Positions 1 to 5,468 of a stretch of DNA of 5,515 nucleotides are shown here, piece after piece. Source of the stretch: Bacteroidota bacterium (GTDB taxonomy: Bacteria > Bacteroidota > Bacteroidia > Bacteroidales > Prolixibacteraceae). The translations under genes and the position numbers were made by a program. Position 1 is the stretch's first letter. Each line of letters begins with the position of its first letter. The notes beneath the pieces were generated by a model that worked only from the letters and a program-made list of their open reading frames with translations, had not been told where the DNA came from and ran no database searches. The DNA lies in assembly GCA_030691295.1 (NCBI GenBank), contig JAUYEQ010000392.1, positions 1 to 5,515 on the forward strand. Direction: 5' to 3'.

Positions 1-507
1 AAAGTGATCAAAAAAATGGGCAGTGTTGATTTACTGATCAACAATGCATCGGTATTCGATCGTGGCAATTTTACTGACACAACTGCTGATTTTCTTGACT
101 GCCAGATGAACGTAAATTTCCGGGCGCCTTTTATTTTAATCCGTAGTTTTGCCCAATTTGCAAAAGAAGGAACCATCATCAACTTTGTGGATACGCGGAT
201 TGTTAACAACAAATCGAACTTTGCCGCTTATTCGCTGTCGAAAAAAGCGTTGTGGGAACTGACCAAAATGACGGCGCTCGAATTGGGCCCAAACATTCGG
301 GTAAATGCAATCGCACCCGGATTGACGCTTCCGCCTGAAGAAAAGGGGGAAGATTACCTGTTGAAACTGGCCGAAAACATTGCAATGAAGCGGCCCGGAG
401 GCCTCGAACCAATTTTGAAAAGTCTGGATTATATTCTGAACAACGATTATTTAACCGGACAACTTTTGTTTTGCGATGGTGGTGAGAATTTAGGTTTAAC
501 AAATTAA
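1..507 (+). CDS. folM: Pteridine reductase-type SDR oxidoreductase (FolM-like), 5' partial
   Basis: This is an NAD(P)H-dependent short-chain dehydrogenase, probably reducing dihydromonapterin or dihydropterin to the tetrahydro form in the cytoplasm. The reading frame is open from base 1, so the true start and the N-terminal glycine-rich cofactor motif lie before the window. About 168 residues of a family usually near 240 are present. Numbering from the first codon, the sequence shows NNAS (14-17), Asp64 followed 13 residues later by YSLSK (Tyr77, Lys81), then RVNAIAPG (100-107) and a C-terminal TGQLLFCDGG. Classical SDRs have Ser where this protein has Asp64. The Asp-x12-Tyr-x3-Lys arrangement is that of pteridine reductases (PTR1) and FolM. 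The next gene, 11 bases downstream, is FolX-like, which supports a pterin role. The internal GTG at base 4 is not the start. A generic SDR is the alternative, but it is disfavoured by the Asp and the context. Confidence 0.85.
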   Translation, partial: KVIKKMGSVDLLINNASVFDRGNFTDTTADFLDCQMNVNFRAPFILIRSFAQFAKEGTIINFVDTRIVNNKSNFAAYSLSKKALWELTKMTALELGPNIRVNAIAPGLTLPPEEKGEDYLLKLAENIAMKRPGGLEPILKSLDYILNNDYLTGQLLFCDGGENLGLTN

Positions 508-518
508 AAAAAAGATAC

Positions 519-872
519 ATGGCACTCATCCGTGTGAAGAATTTATTGCTGCGCACTTATATAGGTTTTAATCCGGAGGAACTGGCAAATATGCAGGATG
601 TTGTAATTAACATCGAGATTGAGGCTGATATTCCGGAGGAAGCTTTGCTGGCTGATGAACCTGTTGGAATTTACAACTATAAAACCATCACCAAGCAAAT
701 TATTCATCTGGTTCAGAACAACCGTTTCAAGCTATTGGAGGTACTTACAAAGAATATTCTGGATCTGATCATGACCGATAAGCTTGTGTGTCGGGCTCGT
801 GTGGAAGTTGACAAGCCACATGCCTTGCGGTTTGCCGAGTCGGTTTCGTTCGAAATGGAGGGCAGAAGATGA
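519..872 (+). CDS. folX: FolX-like dihydroneopterin (triphosphate) epimerase/aldolase
   Basis: This 117-aa protein belongs to the dihydroneopterin aldolase family (FolB/FolX), small T-fold enzymes that act as octamers in the cytoplasm. It fits E. coli FolX, the dihydroneopterin triphosphate 2'-epimerase, better than FolB. The matching stretches, from recalled family sequence, are IRVKNLLLRTYIG near the start, QDVVINIEI (26-34), NYKTITK (53-59), NNRFKLLE (67-74) and VEVDKPHALRFAESVS (95-110). The likely pterin-binding and catalytic positions are retained: Glu20/21, Tyr54, Glu74 and Lys99. The length is normal for the family. The start is preceded by an A-rich tract with no clear Shine-Dalgarno. 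It sits 11 bases after the FolM-like gene and overlaps the FolK-like gene by ATGA, so the three are surely co-transcribed. FolB activity (glycolaldehyde cleavage), alone or as a side activity, remains possible because FolK downstream would use that product. Confidence 0.85.
   Translation: MALIRVKNLLLRTYIGFNPEELANMQDVVINIEIEADIPEEALLADEPVGIYNYKTITKQIIHLVQNNRFKLLEVLTKNILDLIMTDKLVCRARVEVDKPHALRFAESVSFEMEGRR
857..862 (+). promoter_or_regulatory. Ribosome binding site of folK-like gene
   Basis: GGAGGG lies inside the 3' end of the FolX-like gene, 6 bases before the ATG at 869. It supports that start and the ATGA overlap. Translational coupling is the likely use. Confidence 0.55.
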
Positions 873-1255
873 ACGATTGCATTATCGGCATCGGTTCAAA
901 CATTGAAGCCGGATATCACATTCCGGAGATGTTGAGACTTTTGGCTGCCGATGTTTTGATTATTCAGGTTTCGCAGATGGTTCAGACTAAACCGATCGGA
1001 ATTAAAGAACAAGCCGATTATACGAATGGGGCAGTCAGAATACAAACAGAAATGGAACTTGAAGAATTGTCTGTGTACCTGAAACATTTGGAAGACCTGA
1101 TGGGAAGGGATCGGACCCAGAAAAAATTCGGACCGCGAAACATCGACCTCGACATCCTGATTTGGAACAACGAAGTAGTTGACCCTGATTATTACACCCG
1201 TGAATTTCTCCGGAAATCGTCAGCAGAACTGGGATTTGAAAATATTGAATTATAA
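869..1255 (+). CDS. folK: FolK-like 6-hydroxymethyl-7,8-dihydropterin pyrophosphokinase, short form
   Basis: HPPK transfers pyrophosphate from ATP to 6-hydroxymethyl-7,8-dihydropterin, the step before dihydropteroate synthase in folate synthesis. This 128-aa protein has IGIGSNI (6-12), TKPIG...YTNGAV (40-56), the ExxxGR motif (75-80) and the signature FGPRNIDLDIL (87-97). Asp93 and Asp95 match the Mg-binding aspartates of E. coli HPPK. DPDYYTREF (105-113) resembles the usual HPR..R.F region, but the following conserved L-x-P-L-x-E-I stretch is degenerate (LRKSSAEL). The chain ends about 30 residues before the E. coli enzyme (159 aa). The start overlaps the folX stop (ATGA), and GGAGGG lies 6 bases upstream (857-862), a fair ribosome binding site. 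Core catalytic residues are present, so this is not an obvious pseudogene. The shortened tail suggests a paralogue dedicated to the FolX/FolM branch, or a minimal HPPK. Confidence 0.82.
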   Translation: MNDCIIGIGSNIEAGYHIPEMLRLLAADVLIIQVSQMVQTKPIGIKEQADYTNGAVRIQTEMELEELSVYLKHLEDLMGRDRTQKKFGPRNIDLDILIWNNEVVDPDYYTREFLRKSSAELGFENIEL

Positions 1256-1268
1256 AAAAATAAAGAAA

Positions 1269-2504
1269 ATGGAAATTTTAAATAGCAGAAAGTGGTTATT
1301 CCTGATTGTCGTATTTACAGGTTTGTTCCTGAATTCGTGTAAGGATAATAACGAACCGGAAACACCGGATTATGAATACTATATTTCGAACCAATACAAA
1401 TCGGAGGTAACCGCGCAGACTATAAATATTAAATTATTGTTCGCACAAGTTCAGTTTCCCGAAATTGCAGCTTTTTCGGCAAAGGCAACGAATGATGTTT
1501 TAATTCATAAAGTTACCTACAGAACTTCCCTACAAGGTAAAAATATAAAGGCATCAGGACTGGTGTATTTACCAAAAACAGCTGGTAACTATCCTGTCTT
1601 GAGTTTTCAGAATGGAACCAACACGGTAAATAAGGATGCGCCAAGCGAAAGTCCCGGCAGCGACAATTGGTTTATGCTTGAAAGTTTGGCATCCATGGGA
1701 TTTATTGTTGTAGTTCCTGACTACATCGGTTTTGGCGAATCAGCGAATTTACCACATCCTTATCTTCATGCCGAATCGACCACACAAAGTATTCTCGACA
1801 TGCTGCGGGCAGTAAATGAATTGACTGCTGAGGATAAAGTTGAGGCAAAACCAACCAAAGACCTTTTCATTTTTGGCTATTCGCAAGGCGGATGGGCAAC
1901 CATGCAACTTCAGCGGGAAATAGAGAAAAATCATTCGGAAGAGTTTGACCTGGTTGCCAGTTCGTGTGCTGCCGGACCATATTCGATAGGTTTTATGAAC
2001 GATTTCATTGCCAAAAGCGCGGAATACGATATGCCCTACTTTTTGGGTTATTTGCTCAATTCCTATCATTCGCTCGAGCTGTTTCCCAATAAGTTGAACG
2101 AATTGTTTCAGGAGCCTTATGCTACAAAAATTCCAACTTTATACAACGGCATAAACACTGGCGGAACCATCAATACAGCTTTGACTACAAATATGACCAA
2201 TCTGCTTACTTCAGAATTCCGTACAGGATTTGACACCAACACTAAATTCGCAGGTTTAAAAAGTGCATTTATCGCCAACAGCGTTGCACCATGGGCAATT
2301 TCTACCCCAACAAGACTCTACCATGGCAGTGCGGACGAACTCATCCCTATTAGTTTGAGCAATAAAATGGTGCAGGATTTAAGAACTGCCGGAACTCCGA
2401 ATGAAAAAATTGAGATGATGACTATTCCTGGTGCGAATCATTCCGGCGGAGTTTTTCCGGTAGGAATTTCAACTATTGAGTGGTTTCTGAGCCTCAAAAA
2501 ATAG
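1269..2504 (+). CDS. Lipoprotein alpha/beta hydrolase (secretory lipase/esterase-like)
   Basis: This is a 411-aa predicted exported ester hydrolase. The N-terminus is a lipoprotein signal: MEILNSRK, a hydrophobic run, then the lipobox LNSC with Cys24. The residues after Cys, KDNNEPE, are charged and acidic, resembling Bacteroidota signals for display on the cell surface. The mature protein has an alpha/beta-hydrolase fold: LSFQNGT (111-117, likely oxyanion region), VVVPDYIGFGES (147-158), the nucleophile elbow GYSQGG with Ser205, the acid in HGSADELIP with Asp356, and GANHSGG with His391. The overall pattern resembles secretory-lipase family proteins (LIP, PF03583) and Bacteroidota hydrolases often labelled S9 peptidases; the substrate is unknown. 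The ATG at 1269 is chosen because the in-frame upstream start at 1179 overlaps folK and would bury the signal peptide. It lies 13 bases after folK with no promoter box seen, so it may share that transcript. Confidence 0.85.
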   Translation: MEILNSRKWLFLIVVFTGLFLNSCKDNNEPETPDYEYYISNQYKSEVTAQTINIKLLFAQVQFPEIAAFSAKATNDVLIHKVTYRTSLQGKNIKASGLVYLPKTAGNYPVLSFQNGTNTVNKDAPSESPGSDNWFMLESLASMGFIVVVPDYIGFGESANLPHPYLHAESTTQSILDMLRAVNELTAEDKVEAKPTKDLFIFGYSQGGWATMQLQREIEKNHSEEFDLVASSCAAGPYSIGFMNDFIAKSAEYDMPYFLGYLLNSYHSLELFPNKLNELFQEPYATKIPTLYNGINTGGTINTALTTNMTNLLTSEFRTGFDTNTKFAGLKSAFIANSVAPWAISTPTRLYHGSADELIPISLSNKMVQDLRTAGTPNEKIEMMTIPGANHSGGVFPVGISTIEWFLSLKK

Positions 2505-2513
2505 ACGCATAAA

Positions 2514-2545
2514 TTTTGCCAAATGTATCTAATTAGATACATTTG
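2514..2545 (+). promoter_or_regulatory. Bacteroidota-type promoter of the DUF4160/DUF2442-HTH module
   Basis: TTTTG at 2514-2518 and TACATTTG at 2538-2545 match the Bacteroidota -33 (TTTG/TTG) and -7 (TAnnTTTG) consensus, with a 19-base spacer. Transcription would begin near 2550, leaving a leader of only about 10 bases before the ATG at 2561. No Shine-Dalgarno is visible there. Confidence 0.72.
2520..2545. promoter_or_regulatory. Perfect 26-bp palindrome, probable operator
   Basis: Bases 2520-2545 equal their own reverse complement, with half-site CAAATGTATCTAA and the centre between 2532 and 2533. The palindrome covers the promoter spacer and the whole -7 box, so a bound dimer would block transcription. 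The most likely binder is the XRE helix-turn-helix protein encoded by the second gene downstream. It is AT-rich and not followed by a T-run, which argues against a terminator. Confidence 0.75.
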
Positions 2546-2560
2546 CACAACATCATTTAA

Positions 2561-2797
2561 ATGCCGGCAATCGATCATTTCAACGGAATCAAGATAAATG
2601 TTTTCAACGGAGATCATCGTCCACCTCATATTCATGCGGTTTACAATGAATATGAAGTACTGATCGTAATTGAAACAAATGAGATTTATGCTGGAAAATT
2701 ACCGGGCAAACAATTGAAACAAGTTTTTGATTGGCTTTCGGAAAATTCAGATTGGGCATTGGACGTATTTTTTCAATTAAATCCGAATTTGCGATGA
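2561..2797 (+). CDS. DUF4160 family protein, toxin-antitoxin-like module partner
   Basis: This is a 78-aa cytoplasmic protein with no signal or membrane segment. It matches DUF4160 along its whole length: MPAIDHFNGIKINVF at the start, the diagnostic GDHRPPHIHA (17-26) with Asp18, His19, His23 and His25, then a strand-rich EVLIVIET (32-39) and GKLPGKQLKQVFDWL (45-59). The clustered histidines and acidic residue could bind metal or form an active site, but no biochemical role is established to my knowledge. DUF4160 genes are commonly found next to DUF2442 genes, as here. The stop overlaps the start of the DUF2442-HTH gene (ATGA), so the two are translated as a pair. By position and size it could be the effector or toxin of a small autoregulated module; that is inference. 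The start is the only ATG close to the promoter, giving a near-leaderless mRNA. Confidence 0.85.
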   Translation: MPAIDHFNGIKINVFNGDHRPPHIHAVYNEYEVLIVIETNEIYAGKLPGKQLKQVFDWLSENSDWALDVFFQLNPNLR

Positions 2798-3315
2798 GGC
2801 GAAATATTAGAATCCCCAGAATACTTAAAATTAACTGGATCAAAGAATTAACTGTGTCTGTTGTTTTCAACAACGGTGAATCCAGAATAATCAACTTTCA
2901 AAAACTATTGAAAGAAATCGGGATAAATGAAAATTCACCTGCTTCAATTTTGTTTCGAACGGAAGAATTTGAAAAAGCAGAATTACAGAATGGGACTTTA
3001 TCGTGGAGCAATGTAGAACAATTTATTGGTCTTAAAAACGGAGCTCGGATGAAAGTCCCATTTGAAATTGGTGCGGATGTTTTACTGAAATTCAGTGAAT
3101 CAGAACAATCAGGAATGATGAATAAAATCGGGAAATTGGTTCGCGATGCAAGGCTCAAATCCGGAATGACGCAGCAAGAACTGGCAGTTATAAGCGGCAC
3201 TTCCAGAACGTATATTTCCAGATTAGAGAATGACCGGTCTGATATTGAATTAGATACATTGAGAAAGATTATTGAAACAGGACTTGGGAAACGACTTGAA
3301 ATAAAGGTCGTTTAG
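2794..3315 (+). CDS. DUF2442 domain fused to XRE-family helix-turn-helix regulator
   Basis: This is a 173-aa two-domain protein. Residues about 8-100 match DUF2442: IPRILKINWIKELTVSVVFNNG, INFQKLL, FRTEEFEKAELQNGTLSW, then a DV near residue 95. Residues about 110-168 form an XRE/Cro helix-turn-helix: KIGKLVRDARLKSG (111-124), TQQELAVISG (126-135), the recognition helix region SRTYISRLENDRSD (137-150), and an ELDTLRKII...LGKRLEIKVV tail like HigA-type antitoxins. DUF2442 proteins are usually about 80-100 aa without a DNA-binding domain, so the fusion supplies the regulator in cis. The start at 2794 overlaps the DUF4160 stop by ATGA; the longer in-frame start at 2731 lies inside DUF4160 and is rejected. 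It probably binds the palindrome at 2520-2545 and represses its own operon. The base composition is visibly AT-rich, unlike the cytochrome genes next door. Confidence 0.85.
   Translation: MRRNIRIPRILKINWIKELTVSVVFNNGESRIINFQKLLKEIGINENSPASILFRTEEFEKAELQNGTLSWSNVEQFIGLKNGARMKVPFEIGADVLLKFSESEQSGMMNKIGKLVRDARLKSGMTQQELAVISGTSRTYISRLENDRSDIELDTLRKIIETGLGKRLEIKVV
3248..3260 (+). repeat. 13-base copy of the operator half-site inside the HTH gene
   Basis: AATTAGATACATT here is identical to 2531-2543, the right half of the upstream palindrome. It lies in the codons for ELDTL near the 3' end of the DUF2442-HTH gene and lacks the mirrored left half. It may be a secondary operator or chance in AT-rich sequence. 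Confidence 0.5.
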
Positions 3316-4110
3316 CTACTCCGTATAAACATGCACGCTGTTCTGGGCGCTTGGCAGGTAGTTCACTCCAAACCAGCAAATCAACAGTATGACAAATGCA
3401 GCAGCAAGTATCATCATGGCTTTGTTGTGTGCCAGCGGATTTCTGAAGCGATAATGAATGTAAACAAGGTAAAACATCCAGGTGATGAATGCCCAGGTTT
3501 CCTTTGGGTCCCAGGTCCAGTAATGTCCCCAGGCTTCTTTCGCCCAAAGTGCACCGAAAAGCAAACCCAATGTCAGAAATGAAAACCCAAGGTAAACCAG
3601 GTTATCGGCCATGTGGATGGGTTCACTGGTGGTTTTTCCTGAAGACTTCACAAAAATATTCCTGATAGCAACCAATGAAGAAGCTCCCAAAAGTGCATAC
3701 GCAAAAATATACACAATCACGTGGGGTACAAACCACGGGCTTTGCAGCGCGGGCATCAGGGTTTTGTCATAAGCTTCCGGATGGTTTAAGTTGACCGATA
3801 AAAACATCATTGCCAAAGTAAGACTGTAACAAACCAACCATTTGTATTTCCAGCGAAAATAAGATACCAGACCAATTCCTGATAAAAAGATGGCGTACCA
3901 AAGCCGCGTTTCTCCCAAAGTGCGCATGGGCGGGCGATCGATTGCCTGCCAAAGCATGATGACAAAAACAAGCAAAACTAAAGTTCCCGATGCGCTGAGT
4001 CCTGCAGCCAGACGGTTGAGAATTTTTGATGCCGAAAACAGGAACAGGCCAGTGGCCGCCATCCAAAGCAGGATGGCAACAGATGCGAAAACCGGAAAAT
4101 TAAGCCACAT
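3316..4110 (-). CDS. ccsA: CcsA/ResC-type cytochrome c biogenesis protein (haem-handling subunit)
   Basis: This is the integral-membrane haem-handling half of the System II cytochrome c synthase, which with ResB (Ccs1) moves haem across the inner membrane and attaches it to CXXCH motifs. The 264-aa chain has about seven to eight hydrophobic segments, the first at residues 5-26. The family signature, the WWD domain, is WGHYWTWDPKETWAF (194-208). His130 (FVPHVIVYIFAY) and His219 (YIHYR) are likely external haem ligands. LGETR (65-69) and the C-terminal WFGVNYLPSAQNSVHVY also fit the family. The start at 4110 is chosen over the one 12 codons upstream (4146) because a GGAGG stands 8 bases before it and it reduces the overlap with resB to 11 bases. 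The gene is translated directly behind resB. Its stop abuts the stop of the convergent DUF2442-HTH gene. Confidence 0.93.
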   Translation of the reverse strand: MWLNFPVFASVAILLWMAATGLFLFSASKILNRLAAGLSASGTLVLLVFVIMLWQAIDRPPMRTLGETRLWYAIFLSGIGLVSYFRWKYKWLVCYSLTLAMMFLSVNLNHPEAYDKTLMPALQSPWFVPHVIVYIFAYALLGASSLVAIRNIFVKSSGKTTSEPIHMADNLVYLGFSFLTLGLLFGALWAKEAWGHYWTWDPKETWAFITWMFYLVYIHYRFRNPLAHNKAMMILAAAFVILLICWFGVNYLPSAQNSVHVYTE

Positions 4111-5353
4111 GTTCAGTTCCTCCACTTTTTGGTTTACCGAAAACAAACAGGAAAATAGCTCCGGCCATCATCAGGAAAATGCCGGTATAAACAGCAGGTA
4201 ACCAGGGGTCGCGCACCAGCTGAAGCACACTTAAATCCGACCATCGTCCCTTTTCGGTATTGTATCCGAGCTGGTAAATTGTCCAGCCGTTTATCCTGAA
4301 TGGCTTGTTAACCTCAATCAGCGCAGTTTGGCTTTTGCCGTCTTTGGTCAGGATGGAAACTTCAGAACTGAATTTTTTAGGTTCGGCTGGAAGCATGATC
4401 AGCGAATGGTTTTCGTTGAGTTTCAGCGCTTCGGGTTGCACCGCGTAACTTCCGCTGCAAACCCAGCCGTGTGCAACTGACTGATCCATCAAATTTGTGA
4501 CTTTTATTCTGGCCGATGGCGACGAACCCGGTTCGTTCACGGGGTAATAATTCTCTTCTACCCGACCCGAAGAGGCATAAAAAGTATCCACTTCCAGATG
4601 ATACTGAAACAGATCAAATGCATCGCGGTCGAGCAGTTCGAACTTTTGACGGCTATTTTCACTGACTATTTTCCCGGTTTTATTGTCGATAATGGTCAGT
4701 TTCGGTCGAAACTCCTCGATGTTAAAATCCAACAGCTTTATGGCAATCGGAAGTTCAACCACGGTTCCGTTTAAGTCGCGACCTCGCCATTCCGATTGGT
4801 TTTCATAGCAATCCATGTTCATTTGTCTTACATCGCTGCTGCCCAATGCGGTGGAGAACAACACGACAAACAAGCCAAAATGGTTCAGGAAAAAACCGAA
4901 ATTCTTCAGATTGAATGGAGTCAGTCTTTTCAGTGTAACCAGCCCAAGGAGAACAAGCAAATAAAAGTTGATCAGGATAAAAGGCCAGGTTTTTATGAGG
5001 CGATTCAGGCCGAGCAACTCAACCAACATGTTTTTCGATGGCACATCCTGTTTCACAAAGCCCATTAAAAGTACCAAAAACGTAAACCCAAAAATGGCGG
5101 GTAATGCAGCTTTTACGCCTCCCAACCATTTTATTACAGCATGTTTTTTCAGAAACCAAAACAGCAATACAAGAAAGCCCAGAAAAATGACTCCTGAAAC
5201 AAGGTTCCACGGAAATCCTGCCAACCGGAATGAAGTGCCGCCGCCGGCAATTTGCAGGGCAAATCCGAGCACGATCATTGTCACCGTAATGATGGTTCCT
5301 TCGCGGTACGACCACGGATGCTGCCAGGTTTTTCTTTTGTTACTTTCGCTCAT
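4100..5353 (-). CDS. resB: ResB/Ccs1 cytochrome c biogenesis protein
   Basis: This is the ResB (Ccs1) subunit of System II cytochrome c maturation, the partner of CcsA in haem attachment on the outer face of the inner membrane. It has 417 aa from the ATG at 5353. The N-terminus HPWSYREGTIITVTMIVLGF leads into hydrophobic segments at about 18-38, 50-68, 84-100, 123-141 and 152-170. A large soluble periplasmic region follows (about 171-383), then a final membrane helix (385-406) and a short charged tail. Within the soluble part NKPFRINGWTIYQLGY (349-364) is the conserved ResB-like stretch; His158 in NHFG is a candidate haem ligand. An in-frame start at 5491 would add 46 mostly polar residues, run through the promoter region and overlap the divergent gene, so it is rejected. 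In Bacteroidota such pairs often lie beside the nrfHA nitrite reductase genes, but none is visible here. Confidence 0.9.
   Translation of the reverse strand: MSESNKRKTWQHPWSYREGTIITVTMIVLGFALQIAGGGTSFRLAGFPWNLVSGVIFLGFLVLLFWFLKKHAVIKWLGGVKAALPAIFGFTFLVLLMGFVKQDVPSKNMLVELLGLNRLIKTWPFILINFYLLVLLGLVTLKRLTPFNLKNFGFFLNHFGLFVVLFSTALGSSDVRQMNMDCYENQSEWRGRDLNGTVVELPIAIKLLDFNIEEFRPKLTIIDNKTGKIVSENSRQKFELLDRDAFDLFQYHLEVDTFYASSGRVEENYYPVNEPGSSPSARIKVTNLMDQSVAHGWVCSGSYAVQPEALKLNENHSLIMLPAEPKKFSSEVSILTKDGKSQTALIEVNKPFRINGWTIYQLGYNTEKGRWSDLSVLQLVRDPWLPAVYTGIFLMMAGAIFLFVFGKPKSGGTEHVA
4119..4123 (-). promoter_or_regulatory. Shine-Dalgarno site deciding the ccsA start
   Basis: On the minus strand GGAGG occurs 8 bases before the ATG at 4110, within the last codons of resB (the Gly-Gly before TEHVA). 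Clear Shine-Dalgarno sites are rare in this window. It favours the shorter ccsA start and suggests translational coupling. Confidence 0.6.
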
Positions 5354-5424
5354 CGGAGGAATCAGAATTTTTTTCCGAAGATACTTAAAAGCGGATTGAT
5401 ATAGCAAGTTACACACTTCGGGAA

Positions 5425-5432
5425 CAAACCTA
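5425..5432 (-). promoter_or_regulatory. Probable -7 box for resB-ccsA
   Basis: The minus strand reads TAGGTTTG, matching TAnnTTTG, about 72 bases before the resB start. No good TTTG -33 element stands at the expected distance, so strength or dependence on an activator is open. Confidence 0.45.
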
Positions 5433-5445
5433 TTACTGTTTTTTT

Positions 5446-5453
5446 TATATTTG
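5446..5453 (+). promoter_or_regulatory. Probable -7 box for the gene starting at 5469
   Basis: TATATTTG matches the Bacteroidota -7 consensus and lies 15 bases before the ATG at 5469, the same distance as in the DUF4160 promoter, giving a leader of about 10 bases. No clear -33 TTTG is seen at 17-23 bases upstream. It stands 13 bases from the opposing resB -7 box, so the two promoters are divergent and nearly overlapping. Confidence 0.5.
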
Positions 5454-5468
5454 TAAAAACTTACTGCT

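Noticed and set aside
203..556. Minus-strand ORF opposite folM
   Set aside because: It has no recognisable motif and lies antisense to a gene with clear catalytic residues; a shadow frame.
1179..1268. N-terminal extension of the hydrolase gene from an in-frame ATG at 1179
   Set aside because: It overlaps folK and places 30 residues before the lipoprotein signal; the ATG at 1269 puts the signal peptide at the N-terminus.
2520..2545. Palindrome as an intrinsic terminator of the hydrolase gene
   Set aside because: The stem is AT-rich with no following T-run, and it overlaps a good -33/-7 promoter; an operator explains it better.
2731..2793. Longer start for the DUF2442-HTH protein inside DUF4160
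   Set aside because: The added residues are out-of-frame translation of DUF4160; the ATGA overlap at 2794 gives a normal DUF2442 N-terminus.
4111..4146. Longer ccsA start 12 codons upstream
   Set aside because: The polar extension lacks a ribosome site, while the ATG at 4110 has GGAGG 8 bases before it and leads directly into the first membrane helix.
4796..5399. Plus-strand ORFs opposite resB
   Set aside because: Low-complexity mirror translations of membrane segments without start context; shadows of resB.
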